NCBI GenBank assembly: GCA_013416405.1
Contig: JACCET010000006.1
Span: forward strand, 248,001 to 312,000
Direction: 5' to 3'
From: Alcaligenaceae bacterium
Lineage (GTDB): Bacteria > Pseudomonadota > Gammaproteobacteria > Burkholderiales > Burkholderiaceae_B
DNA length: 64,000 bases
Shown here: positions 15,280-24,173 of the stretch, in pieces
Layout: every line of letters begins with the position of its first letter
Numbering within the stretch: the stretch's first letter is position 1
Program-made: the position numbers and the translations under genes
Notes under the pieces: model-generated
The model's database searches: none
What the model saw: only the letters and a program-made list of their open reading frames with translations
What the model was told of the DNA's origin: nothing

Positions 15280-17364
15280 TCAAGCTGCCGTCAAACCCAA
15301 ATCGACCTTCTTGCGCTTGACCCATGCGCCGATCAGGCGATCTGCGGCAATACCCAGAAATGCAATACACAGGCCCGCAACCAGCGCTTTGCCGATTTCA
15401 TTGCCCGAGCGTGCCGCATTGATTTCGGCGCCCAGGTCCTGGGTGCCTATCAGCGCAGTAATGGCAACCATGAACAAGGCCATGAAAATGACTTGATTCA
15501 CGCCCAACATGATTTCAGGCAGCGCTATTGGCAGTTCCACTTTCAACAGACGTTGGCGCGGGGTTGTGCCCTGCTGTGTCGCGGCTTCAATAATATGCGC
15601 GGGTACGCCACGCAAGCCCAGTATCGTGTAGCGTATCATCGGCACCACGGCAAACAGCAGTACGGCAATAATCGCCGATAAATCACTGACCTTGAACAGC
15701 ATCACCACCGGAATCAGATAAATGAACGATGGGAAGGTTTGGAAGAAGTCGCACACGCCCGAGGCAAAGCGCGACCATGCCGCAGTACGCGATGCGATCA
15801 AACCTATTACAAAGCCTGTGCTTATGCACACCACGGCTGCCGTTCCTATCATGTACAGCGTGGTCATGGCCTCGGTCCACAAACCGGTCGCAGCCGGAAA
15901 CCACACCAGCAAACCCGCAATCAAGGCCACGCTCCAGCCACCCAGCCTGTAGCCCAGCAACGCAATCAGGGCAACAAAGGTGGGCCAGGGTATTGCTTGA
16001 AAGAAGTTACGGATGGGAATCAGGATTTCCATCAGTGTGAAGTTGCGAAATGCCTGAACGTGGTCATACAGATGCAGGTTGACCCAGTCTATGCCAGCGT
16101 TCCAGTATGGCGCAGTCGTGACGCTGTATTTGTCAGTCAGCAGCACCAGCTCGGGCAATATGCTGGCAACCCCTATGCTCGCAAGCAGAAACGCCAGCGC
16201 AAGCGATAGATAAGGGTGGCGCCGCCACCAGCTCAGGCTGGGGTCTACATACACCGGTTGCTTTAATGCATAAGCACGACTCATGCGGTCGAGCACGACG
16301 GCAATCACGACGATGGCTATCCCTTGCTCCAGGGCTTCGCCCAAACGCAAGGACTGCAGCGACGTCAGTAGCTCACTGCCTAGGCCGGCGGCCCCGATCA
16401 GCGCCGCAAGCACTATCATGGCCAGCGTTTGCATGACACCTTGATTCAGACCAACCAATAGTGCCGAGCGGGAAGCCGGTATTTGCACGCGCCACAATAA
16501 CTGCCAGCGCGTGCAACCCATCATCTGTCCAGCCTCGATCACGCCTTTGTTGACGCTACTCAATCCCAACGCTATGCAACGGGCTACAGGGGGAATGGCG
16601 AACAATGCGGTCGCGATCATGGCAGGCACATTGCCGACCCCATACAACACGACTATAGGCACCAGGTAGGCAAAGGGCGGCATGCTCTGCAGCACATCGA
16701 ACAAGGGGGTAATCACACTCTTGAAGCGAGGGCTCTTGCTCATGAATATTCCGGCTGCCAGACCCAGCACGAAAACCAGGGGCACGGTGATAAGCACCAG
16801 TGAAAACGTCTGCATCGAAGCCTGCCAGACGCCAAACAATGCCAAATATGTAAATGAAGCCGCACCCAGCAAGGCTATACGCCAGCCGCCCAGCCAATGC
16901 CCCAGGATTGTGGCAAAACCAACCACGCTAATCCACGGCAAGGCGGGAACAGTTTTGGAAAAACCGTCGAAAAACAGTGATTCGGTCAGATTCAGCGGAT
17001 AGGCCAGCAGCGCCGAAATACCCCTCGTAACGTCACGCGGCGTAAATGCAAACGAGGTGTCTTCAAAAAAACGTATCCCATATACCAGCCATTCAAAAAA
17101 GGAATCAATCCACTCTTTGAGCGGCAAGATCCAGCCGGATGGATAGTCTGCAGCCCAGTCGTACCGGCCCACCATGAATTGGCCCAGGGCAATCAAGGCG
17201 ATGGCGGCCGCCCAGTAGAATGGCCACGAACCCACTGTCTTGGCGCTACCGCCAGACGGCTGCTTGTTGACTGGACCGACTGCGGCGACCCTTGCGGCAG
17301 ACTGCTTTGCCTTGGGCTGCTGTGGGCTCAACTTGCCATTCGATAAGCTTGCTGTCTGTGTCAT
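15280..17364 (-). CDS. Glycine betaine/proline-type ABC transporter permease (double-length)
   Basis: A 694-residue inner-membrane protein made of two ProW-like permease modules in one chain. The first (about 50-355) ends with the coupling segment GQMMGCTRWQLLWRVQIPASR and LGAAGLGSELLTSLQ; the second (about 375-680) has IEAATQQGTTPRQRLLKVELPIALPEI and LIGTQDLGAEI. Each carries the EAA-type loop that contacts the ATPase. Ordinary ProW/OpuAB proteins are 280-350 residues, so this is a tandem fusion that would supply both halves of the pore. Its ATG overlaps the stop of the ATPase gene (ATGA). Substrate (betaine, choline or proline) is inferred from partners. Confidence 0.9.
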   Translation of the reverse strand: MTQTASLSNGKLSPQQPKAKQSAARVAAVGPVNKQPSGGSAKTVGSWPFYWAAAIALIALGQFMVGRYDWAADYPSGWILPLKEWIDSFFEWLVYGIRFFEDTSFAFTPRDVTRGISALLAYPLNLTESLFFDGFSKTVPALPWISVVGFATILGHWLGGWRIALLGAASFTYLALFGVWQASMQTFSLVLITVPLVFVLGLAAGIFMSKSPRFKSVITPLFDVLQSMPPFAYLVPIVVLYGVGNVPAMIATALFAIPPVARCIALGLSSVNKGVIEAGQMMGCTRWQLLWRVQIPASRSALLVGLNQGVMQTLAMIVLAALIGAAGLGSELLTSLQSLRLGEALEQGIAIVVIAVVLDRMSRAYALKQPVYVDPSLSWWRRHPYLSLALAFLLASIGVASILPELVLLTDKYSVTTAPYWNAGIDWVNLHLYDHVQAFRNFTLMEILIPIRNFFQAIPWPTFVALIALLGYRLGGWSVALIAGLLVWFPAATGLWTEAMTTLYMIGTAAVVCISTGFVIGLIASRTAAWSRFASGVCDFFQTFPSFIYLIPVVMLFKVSDLSAIIAVLLFAVVPMIRYTILGLRGVPAHIIEAATQQGTTPRQRLLKVELPIALPEIMLGVNQVIFMALFMVAITALIGTQDLGAEINAARSGNEIGKALVAGLCIAFLGIAADRLIGAWVKRKKVDLGLTAA

Positions 17365-18389
17365 TGGAATAGGGCCCTCGCCAAGTGCTGACGGCTTACC
17401 TGCCCCACCAGCACGCCTGCAGCATCAACAACCGGCAAGGCGCGCTCCGATTCAATAACACGCTGTGCAATTTTTTCCAGCACGTCAGTGCTCTTGATCA
17501 CATTTTGATCTTCGGCGAGACTGATATCCCCCGCTTGTGCAGGCATCATGATCTGACGTGTGGTGATCAGTTTGGCACGCGGCGCATGCTCCACGAATTT
17601 TTTGACGTAGTCATTGGCCGGGTTCAGGAGCAGCTCTTCCGCCGTACCTATCTGGGACAGACGGCCATCTTTCATGATGGCGATACGGTCACCCAGGCGC
17701 ACCGCTTCGTCAAAGTCGTGCGTCACGAACACGATCGATTTGTTCAACCGAGATTGCAGGCTTATGAATTCATCTTGCATCTCGCGTCGTATCAATGGAT
17801 CCAGCGCCGAGAACGGCTCATCCAGGAACCAGACATCGCATTCGCCAATAAGGCTGCGGGCAATGCCCACACGTTGCTGCTGCCCGCCGGACAGCTGGCG
17901 CGGAAAATCATGCTCACGCCCTTCCAGGCCCACCGTCGCCACCAGCTCGCGCGCCTTGGCCAAGCGGGTTTCCTTCGGTACGTTCTGTATTTCCAGCGGG
18001 AAAGCGACATTATCCAGGACGGTGCGGTGCGGCAGCAACCCAAAGTTCTGAAACACCATGCCCATCTTGCGTCGGCGGATATCGGTCAGGCTGGCGGCGG
18101 AAGCTTGCAACAAGTCGATGCCGTCGAACATGATCTGTCCGGCGACAGGCTCAACCAACCTGGTCATGCAACGTACCAGCGTGGACTTGCCCGAACCGCT
18201 CAAGCCCATGACGACCAGTATCTCGTTGGCATGAACATCAAAGCTGACATCGCGGATTGCCGCAATCAGACCGGCAGACTCGAGATCCGCGTCGCTTGGA
18301 TTGTATTGATGCTTTTCCAGGAAGCCAGCGCTACCCTTGCCAAACAGCTGCCAAAGATTTTTGCATGAAATTTTTACCGTATCGCTCAT
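17361..18389 (-). CDS. proV: Quaternary-amine ABC transporter ATP-binding protein (ProV-like)
   Basis: Cytoplasmic ATPase that powers osmoprotectant import. The 342 residues have Walker A GLSGSGKSTLVRC near 58-70, signature LSGGQQQRVGIARSL near 167-181, Walker B VWFLDEPFSALDP near 188-200, and the switch His in FVTHDFDEA near 224. The N-terminal extension with LWQLFGKG and the interval before Walker A are typical of ProV/OpuAA. The C-terminus (about 285-342) holds a partial CBS-like domain ending in GQVSRQHLARALFQ, shorter than the paired CBS of OpuAA that senses ionic strength. Confidence 0.93.
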   Translation of the reverse strand: MSDTVKISCKNLWQLFGKGSAGFLEKHQYNPSDADLESAGLIAAIRDVSFDVHANEILVVMGLSGSGKSTLVRCMTRLVEPVAGQIMFDGIDLLQASAASLTDIRRRKMGMVFQNFGLLPHRTVLDNVAFPLEIQNVPKETRLAKARELVATVGLEGREHDFPRQLSGGQQQRVGIARSLIGECDVWFLDEPFSALDPLIRREMQDEFISLQSRLNKSIVFVTHDFDEAVRLGDRIAIMKDGRLSQIGTAEELLLNPANDYVKKFVEHAPRAKLITTRQIMMPAQAGDISLAEDQNVIKSTDVLEKIAQRVIESERALPVVDAAGVLVGQVSRQHLARALFQ

Positions 18390-18552
18390 AAACAGACCTG
18401 TCGGTTAAAGTGCGCGCGTGCGCGCAGCCACTCTCCGACGGATCAGCAGTGTTGAACAGATCAGGCTGGTTCAGGAAAACCTATGCGATGTCGGAAAAGT
18501 GTAGGGTTGAACAGACAAGCGACGCACACACAGTGCGAATGCTCGTGCAATC

Positions 18553-18582
18553 GTGCGCAGCCGAGTGGATATGGCTGCGCAC
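18553..18582 (-). other. Intercistronic stem-loop between proX-like and proV-like genes
   Basis: Perfect 10-bp inverted repeat GTGCGCAGCC / GGCTGCGCAC with a 10-base loop, 10 bases after the binding-protein stop. No T-run follows. Such hairpins between a binding-protein gene and the membrane genes often protect the upstream mRNA and reduce downstream expression. The rest of the 202-base gap (18390-18591) shows no gene. Confidence 0.55.
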
Positions 18583-18591
18583 AAACGCGCT

Positions 18592-19557
18592 CTATTTAGC
18601 GCAATCAGGCATCCAGGCTGCTACCTGTTCCTGGTTTTTTTCTATCCATGCGGTAGCCGCGGCTTCATGCGCCATGCCCTCAACGTCGGCCAACGCTGCA
18701 GCCTGATCTATCATGGGCCCGGTAAAGTCAATGTTCTTGATCAACTGATAGCCGCAAGACCATTTTTCTTCGAAGCCAGACCAGGCGGCCTTCTTCAGGT
18801 AGCCGCCTGTGGGCGAGCCGCAATCGTAGGTTTTATCGGGGTTGACACCCCATGCCGGATCTTCGGTACACGCTGGCTCGTTAGCGGGAAATTCAACGAA
18901 CTTGCCGGGGAACGCAGCACCCACCCAGTTAGGTGACCAGTTGAACAAAACGATAGGCTCTTTACGCGCTGCAGCTGACTTGAGCTCACCAAACAGAGCT
19001 GCGGCAGAACCAGCATTGACCACGGTAAAGTTCAGACCCAAGGCTTCGATTTTTTCTTTATCGTGCTTGATCCAGTCAACGGGACCTGCCAGATAGCGGC
19101 CTTTGGGCGCGGTCTCGGGTGCTGCGAATTTTCCCGCGCACGCATTAAGCGCTTCCCAGTCAGGTAAGCCAGGGCAAATTTCTTCCATGTAATTGGGGTA
19201 CCACCAGTCTTCACGCGTCGTTGCCGTGTGGCTGCCCATGTCAACCATGCGGCCGGCCTTGACCTCTTTCATGAAGCTGTCATGCATCGTGCCTTCCCAG
19301 ACTTCCATTTGCAAATGCAGGTCACCCAAGCCCATTGCCGCAAATTGCCCTTGGCTGTCCGACGGTACGACGTCGGTTTCATAGCCGATTTTTTCAAGCA
19401 GTTGCTGTGCAACACGGGCAAGCACTTTTTGGCTGGACCAGTTGTTATCGACGATCTTGATGGGGTCGCTTGATTCGGGCACGGCTGCCAGGACGGGCGC
19501 GCCAATCACGCTGGCGGCCAGCAACATACTGACGCTGAGTTGGTTGAGTGTTTTCAA
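18592..19557 (-). CDS. proX: ABC transporter substrate-binding protein, glycine betaine/proline type
   Basis: Periplasmic binding protein of the OpuAC/ProX family that delivers a quaternary amine to the permease. The 321 residues begin with a signal peptide (cleavage near VLA-A, residue 24) and contain DPIKIVDNNWSSQKVLARV near 31-49, LHLQMEVWEGTMHDSF near 80-95, and later many Trp/Tyr residues of the family's aromatic cage. Start is TTG (19555-19557) with GGAG about 10 bases upstream; the next ATG would cut into the signal peptide. It is the first gene of the operon, followed by ATPase and permease. Confidence 0.9.
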   Translation of the reverse strand: MKTLNQLSVSMLLAASVIGAPVLAAVPESSDPIKIVDNNWSSQKVLARVAQQLLEKIGYETDVVPSDSQGQFAAMGLGDLHLQMEVWEGTMHDSFMKEVKAGRMVDMGSHTATTREDWWYPNYMEEICPGLPDWEALNACAGKFAAPETAPKGRYLAGPVDWIKHDKEKIEALGLNFTVVNAGSAAALFGELKSAAARKEPIVLFNWSPNWVGAAFPGKFVEFPANEPACTEDPAWGVNPDKTYDCGSPTGGYLKKAAWSGFEEKWSCGYQLIKNIDFTGPMIDQAAALADVEGMAHEAAATAWIEKNQEQVAAWMPDCAK

Positions 19558-19993
19558 TGGAATTTTTCTCCGTTATGTTGAACAAGCGACAAATCCACTC
19601 GTTACAAGGGTTGATAAACGACACAGCCGTGCCTATGACAGCAGCGGCCCATTCATCTGGACGGGGCGCAAGGCGCGCGCAAGACGATGCATGGGCGAGA
19701 TTGCCTATGCTGCCAAACCGCGGGGTTCAGAATGCTGGTGTTATTTCAGACACATCGAATAGAACTGCACTTTCCAGCGCTACCCACGACGCAGTTTTTT
19801 ATTGCCGTTAGTAACGGACTTTTAGCTGCGTGAAACTTGCGGGTACGTAGATGATTTTGAAAACAACAATTTGCCGCGTACGCTGCGTTTGACCGGTTTT
19901 ACTTAAACCGTTAACTGACATGAAGTGGCCTATTGTACTTGAAACCGACCATTTTAGAAATAGACAATTCCATTTTACTAATACAAATGCCCG
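19558..19993. other. Intergenic region upstream of the proX-like gene
   Basis: 436 bases with no credible gene on either strand. It must hold the promoter of the osmoprotectant operon (minus strand) and the 3' end of the DUF2894 transcript. The part near 19900-19990 is AT rich. I see no clear operator or terminator. Confidence 0.4.
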
Positions 19994-20656
19994 CTAAGCC
20001 TTGCGCTGCGCGGGTTTGCGCTTGCCAGCCGCAGCGGATTTTCCATCGACTCTGGACCTATCGTCGTTCAGCTGTTCCATCCACGACAAGGCATCCATGT
20101 AAGACAGGAAATGCCGCAGATAGCCAGGCGACAGCGTTTGCATCAAAATCAGCGAGCGATGGGCCAGACCACTGGAGTTAAGCGGGCCGGCATTATCAGG
20201 TACCTGATCACCCGACTGCCTGAGCATGCGATTGGCACTGACGCTTGCCCAGGTATTGCGGAAATAATCGATTAGGGCGGGCTCAAGACTTAATTCACCT
20301 TGCCCCGCTTTGCTTTGTGAGGCACGATGGCCAGCATTGGACTGGGGAACCTGGCTGGCCGCATAATCCAGCAACTCAGCCAAAGGCCCGCCAGTCATCT
20401 GGGTCTCGCGTTGGATCCGGGTCTCATCCTGGCATTGGCCAGATAGGCGCGCCGGCTCAACAATCTCGTCTTGATAGGCTTGTAATTGCCTGGACAGGCG
20501 CTCTTGCAGCACACGCAAGGCATCGCCGTCTTGCCTGGCCATGCGTTTGGACAAGGCCTCAATAAAATAAAAACGTGATGGCGCCAGAGCATCCTCGCCG
20601 CGCTCACGCCAGTCGGCCAGTTGCTTGGCTGCGCAATCGAACGCTTCTTTATTCAT
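19994..20656 (-). CDS. DUF2894 domain protein (motor-cluster accessory)
   Basis: 220-residue predicted soluble protein, rich in Gln/Arg/Ala with a basic C-terminal tail (KSAAAGKRKPAQRKA). Start is ATG 20654-20656, inside the end of the OmpA-like gene (8-base overlap). Visible segments are a helical N-terminus (FDCAAKQLADWRERG), an Arg/Gln-rich middle and a conserved-looking LIDYFRNTWASVSANRMLRQ block near 142-161, followed by LSPGYLRHFLSYMDALSWM near 182-200. It matches DUF2894, known only as the last gene of this cluster. No enzymatic motif can be seen. Confidence 0.8.
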   Translation of the reverse strand: MNKEAFDCAAKQLADWRERGEDALAPSRFYFIEALSKRMARQDGDALRVLQERLSRQLQAYQDEIVEPARLSGQCQDETRIQRETQMTGGPLAELLDYAASQVPQSNAGHRASQSKAGQGELSLEPALIDYFRNTWASVSANRMLRQSGDQVPDNAGPLNSSGLAHRSLILMQTLSPGYLRHFLSYMDALSWMEQLNDDRSRVDGKSAAAGKRKPAQRKA

Positions 20657-21320
20657 AGTTCGGCTGCGCTGCCGGGGCGCCAGGCTGAGCCGCAACAGCC
20701 GACATGCTGGGCACGGGTGAAATTTCTACCCGCCGATTCCTGGCTCGCCCTTCTTCGTTGGCATTCGAGGCAACGGGCTGCTGTTCGCCAAATGCCGCAG
20801 CAAATACCGACGACGAGGGAATGCCCGCCTCGATCAAGGCACGCGTGACCATCAGTGCGCGCTGCGCCGACAGATCCCAGTTATCGTCAAACTTGCGGTT
20901 GCCCTCAAGCACTTGCTGATCATCGGTAAAACCGCTGATCATCAGGATTTGGTCATGTGACTGAAGGTAATCGGTCAGTGGCGCCACCAACGACTGCAAT
21001 ACTTGCCGGCCTTCATCTTGCAATTGCGCCGAGTTCAAGGCAAACAGCACGCTGCCACTAATGCCTATGCGTCCGTCGACCAGCGTCACACTGCCCTCGG
21101 CCAGCGGCCTGGCCAGCGCCTGCTCCAGGCTGATGCGTCGCTGTGTTTCTTCCTGGCGCTGCACCATCTCTTGCTCCAGCCTGGCCGACAGCTCCAGCTG
21201 CAGGCCTATGGCCCCCACCAGAACCAGGACAAAGGCGCCCAGCAGCACGGACATTAAATCGCCGAATACCGCCCATACCGGCGCCGTCGGTTCAATGCCG
21301 GTGTCCAGATCGTCGTTCAT
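20649..21320 (-). CDS. OmpA/MotB-like membrane protein (ZorB-like stator subunit)
   Basis: 223 residues: a short cytoplasmic N-terminus, a single membrane helix at about 15-40 that carries Asp21 in the pattern VFGDLMSVLLGAF (as the proton-carrying Asp of MotB/ExbD), a coiled segment to about 75, and a C-terminal OmpA/MotB peptidoglycan-binding domain (FALNSAQLQDEG, ISGFTDDQQV, LSAQRALMVTRALIEAG, RARNRRVEI). Its ATG overlaps the stop of the DUF802 gene (ATGA). Together with that MotA-like partner it should form a proton-driven stator unit in the inner membrane. Confidence 0.88.
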   Translation of the reverse strand: MNDDLDTGIEPTAPVWAVFGDLMSVLLGAFVLVLVGAIGLQLELSARLEQEMVQRQEETQRRISLEQALARPLAEGSVTLVDGRIGISGSVLFALNSAQLQDEGRQVLQSLVAPLTDYLQSHDQILMISGFTDDQQVLEGNRKFDDNWDLSAQRALMVTRALIEAGIPSSSVFAAAFGEQQPVASNANEEGRARNRRVEISPVPSMSAVAAQPGAPAAQPNYE

Positions 21321-23290
21321 GACGTTGCGGCATCAGACGACACGCGCTTGCCGGCCGCGTACTGAAGCTCTTCAATGATCTGCTTTTGCGACATCACACT
21401 CAGGTCTATGACTTCTTTGGCCTGCGCCACATAGTAGGCAAGCTGCTCATCGCTACGCGTCATGGACTTATCCAGCGCGGCCTCGATACGTTGCAGATGT
21501 TCGATCAATACCGCATTGGATGCGCCGAAGGTATGGACGGCGGAGCCAAACGCATCGCCCAGGCTGGCGACCTCGATGGCGCTGCCGGTGATCTGGCTGG
21601 CTGCATAGGCCAGCCTTTCCGTTTCAATCCGGGCCTGATCGGTAAACCGGGTACCTACGCGCTCAAGCACATCGGCCGACTTGACCAGCAAGGCATCGAT
21701 GGCCTCGCGCTGTTCTGTCGAAGCATGCCTCATGGCATCAAGCAAGCTGGCCGAGGTCTGCAGCAGACTGTTGCGCTCCTCCAGCATGGCGTTCTCACGG
21801 GCCATACTGTCGGAAAATGCCTGACGTACCTCGGCAACCAGGCCCGCCGCCGCTTTGGGTGCATCGCCTGAGATAGCAGCCAGCTTGGCCATTTCCGCAA
21901 TCGTGCCGTCAGCGTGTTGCTTGGTCTGCGTCGAGAGATCGTCTGCGGCCTGAACCAAGGCAGCGCAGATTTCCCGTTGCTGGTCCTTGGCATGCTCTCC
22001 TGCTTGCTGCCACTGCACACGCAAGACGGTGGCCGTTTCAGCCAGGCTGGCAGTCAGGGCCTTCAGGCGTTCTTCGTCCTGGGTGGCCAGATCGGCCCTC
22101 AGCGCCTGGTGCGACTGATCCACAGCATTTACCAAGTCGCTGGCCTGCTGCTCCAGAGCCGATACTGCCGCAGACAAGGCACGCTGGTTGTCAGCCGACA
22201 GCTGCTCGCTGCCTGCTTGCTGGGTGGAAAGCGCCTGTTTCCAGGCATCTGACAGGCTGCCCGCTGTTTCCTCCAAACGCGCCGACACGCCATCCAGCAG
22301 GGTGGCCGATCGCTGCTCGAACGTTGACGCCACACCCTCCAGCTGTCGCTGCGCAGCTTGCGTGATGCCGTCACGCAAGGCGGCCGTATCCCGCGCAAGG
22401 CCAGCCATCGTCGTTTCCACCAGTGGCTGGATAGCCGCTCCTGCGCTGCGCACGCCTTCCGTGATACTGCCCTTCAATGATTGCGCGACCGAGTCGGCAA
22501 GGCGCAGGTAAGCCGTCTCGGCATTTGCGTGAAATTGTTCTTGTCGGGTTTGCAACTGCTCATCCAAGCGCTCGCTCTGTTGTGCCATGGCCTTCATCAG
22601 CACCTGCAGTTGATCGGCTACGGCGCTCATGCCCTGCGTCTGCTGTTGCAACAGGCGATGGCCTTCTTCACGCTGGTATGCCGGCGAATGGGCACGCAAT
22701 ACGCCCGAAACCTTGGCATCCAGCACCTGCGACACATGGATGCGGTCACGGGTAATCAGGGCGGAGAGCAAACCCAGCATCGCCGAGGTCGCCACACCGG
22801 CAACCGAGGTGCCAAAAGCAAAACCCAGGCCCTGAACGGGTGCCGCCAGCGAGGCCCGGATCGCGGCCAGGTCGGTAGAGCTTTCCAGCGCCAGGCCAGT
22901 TCCCCGCAGCGTCGCTATCATGCCCAGAAATGTCCCCAGCATGCCCAGCAATACCAGCAACCCCACCAGGTAAGGCGTCAGGACCGGCCTGGGCAGGCCT
23001 GCGCGCGCGCCCTGAATCCGCTGTTCGACCGGAGTTTTAAGGCTGGCATGCACCGAACTTAGCCATTCGTTCAGATCAGCCGGCGGCTCAGACAAGGCTG
23101 CAAGCGCCCGTGCCAGACTGGTCGTGGCCTGCTGATAGCGAAACAGCTCCAGGGAACCAGCCAGGTAAACAACGACGATCAGCGCAATAACGGCCAAGGC
23201 CAGGGAACTGGAAGCCAGGTAGTGCGAGCCTATCCAGCCGGCAACGATAAGCCCGGCAAGGAATACAAGAAATTGAAGAAGTCGATTCAT
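21317..23290 (-). CDS. DUF802 protein: MotA/ExbB-like membrane domain with long coiled-coil tail
   Basis: 657 residues. Two helices near 5-22 and 28-48, then a MotA/TolQ/ExbB-like helix pair near 107-130 (VGLLVLLGMLGTFLGMIATL) and 152-177 (GLGFAFGTSVAGVATSAMLG). The remaining 470 residues are a continuous Ala/Gln/Glu-rich helical coiled coil with repeated segments (DUF802 repeats) and no enzymatic domain. This plan, an ion-channel domain plus a very long cytoplasmic tail, is that of ZorA of the Zorya anti-phage system. In this cluster it is paired with the OmpA/MotB-like protein. The function of DUF802 proteins is not established to my knowledge. Confidence 0.88.
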   Translation of the reverse strand: MNRLLQFLVFLAGLIVAGWIGSHYLASSSLALAVIALIVVVYLAGSLELFRYQQATTSLARALAALSEPPADLNEWLSSVHASLKTPVEQRIQGARAGLPRPVLTPYLVGLLVLLGMLGTFLGMIATLRGTGLALESSTDLAAIRASLAAPVQGLGFAFGTSVAGVATSAMLGLLSALITRDRIHVSQVLDAKVSGVLRAHSPAYQREEGHRLLQQQTQGMSAVADQLQVLMKAMAQQSERLDEQLQTRQEQFHANAETAYLRLADSVAQSLKGSITEGVRSAGAAIQPLVETTMAGLARDTAALRDGITQAAQRQLEGVASTFEQRSATLLDGVSARLEETAGSLSDAWKQALSTQQAGSEQLSADNQRALSAAVSALEQQASDLVNAVDQSHQALRADLATQDEERLKALTASLAETATVLRVQWQQAGEHAKDQQREICAALVQAADDLSTQTKQHADGTIAEMAKLAAISGDAPKAAAGLVAEVRQAFSDSMARENAMLEERNSLLQTSASLLDAMRHASTEQREAIDALLVKSADVLERVGTRFTDQARIETERLAYAASQITGSAIEVASLGDAFGSAVHTFGASNAVLIEHLQRIEAALDKSMTRSDEQLAYYVAQAKEVIDLSVMSQKQIIEELQYAAGKRVSSDAATS

Positions 23291-23308
23291 AGGGTAATAG
23301 GTTAGCGG

Positions 23309-24049
23309 CTAAGGCCGACGGGTCAGCGCCGCCTGCAATCCTTGAGCCGGTTGCAGGCGAATATCCAACTCCGCGAATAATACATTCTGCATATCCTCGT
23401 GAAATGCATTCAGCCAGGCATTTGCCTGGCCGGCCGATTCCAGGCGAGGTTCAACCTCATGGTCCAGCGCTGCCTGCTTCAAGCGCTTGAAGTGGCCCTC
23501 AAGCAAAACGGGGATACGGGCCAGCACGCAAAACTCGCGCTCATTCAGCGCCTGCTCCATGACAGCATCGACCGCAGCAAGGCGAGCCATAGCAGAAGAT
23601 CGGCTCGCCAGCATCTTACGCAAACGAGCTCGTAGATCAGTGCAACGCGTCTCCATGGTTTGTTGCAACGCAATATAACGCTGGCGATACGTTGAAAACT
23701 CGATGGTGGCTGCCGACACGGTACCGCCGGGTCGGGCCGCCGGAGGCTGCCTGGTGCGATGCCTGGCCGGCGCCGGAGCGTTGACAGCGACAATCAAATC
23801 ACTCAGGGCTTTGTGAACACGGTCGTATTCCTGCGTTCCGTTGAGCGATGAGGCCGTATGGGAAACGACTGGCGCGGCGCCGCCCAATGCCCCTGCCAGT
23901 GCAATCGCGTCAGACCAGCCTAACCAGTGACTCAAGCGATCCGGAGGTGATTGCGACGGCCCCCGGACATCGGTATCGTTCAGGCGCGCCAGCAAGCGAA
24001 CGAGCGCGGGCCCGCTGAAACTTGTACGTCGTGCCATTTCTTTCGCCAT
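23309..24049 (-). CDS. DUF3348 family protein (first gene of the motor cluster)
   Basis: 246-residue predicted cytoplasmic protein with no membrane helix. The start is ATG 24047-24049 (a second ATG at 24037 is possible). The N-terminus FSGPALVRLLARLNDTDV and LSHWLGWSDAIALAGAL are recognisable for DUF3348, followed by a Pro/Arg linker and a helical C-terminus (YRQRYIALQQTMETRCTDLR, then a second helical block with FKRLKQAA). It lies 18 bases before the DUF802 gene. The family occurs with DUF802, OmpA-like and DUF2894 genes in Burkholderiales. No function can be given. Confidence 0.82.
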   Translation of the reverse strand: MAKEMARRTSFSGPALVRLLARLNDTDVRGPSQSPPDRLSHWLGWSDAIALAGALGGAAPVVSHTASSLNGTQEYDRVHKALSDLIVAVNAPAPARHRTRQPPAARPGGTVSAATIEFSTYRQRYIALQQTMETRCTDLRARLRKMLASRSSAMARLAAVDAVMEQALNEREFCVLARIPVLLEGHFKRLKQAALDHEVEPRLESAGQANAWLNAFHEDMQNVLFAELDIRLQPAQGLQAALTRRP

Positions 24050-24173
24050 AGCCTCGGGACAAAACGTGCAAGTTTACACGCTGGCGGCCAAGCTGCTGCT
24101 TTCGTCATGCCATGCTGGGGGCCAACCTGTTACCACGCCGCGCGACTCTGTAACAGTTGCTGGTACCGTCGGC

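Noticed and set aside
17385-18368. 327-codon plus-strand open frame
   Set aside because: It lies opposite to the ProV-like ATPase, which shows all ABC motifs; the frame shows no motif of its own.
19558-19993. Several 80-100 codon open frames upstream of the proX-like gene
   Set aside because: No start signals or family resemblance; they are spread over all frames, as expected by chance in GC-rich DNA.
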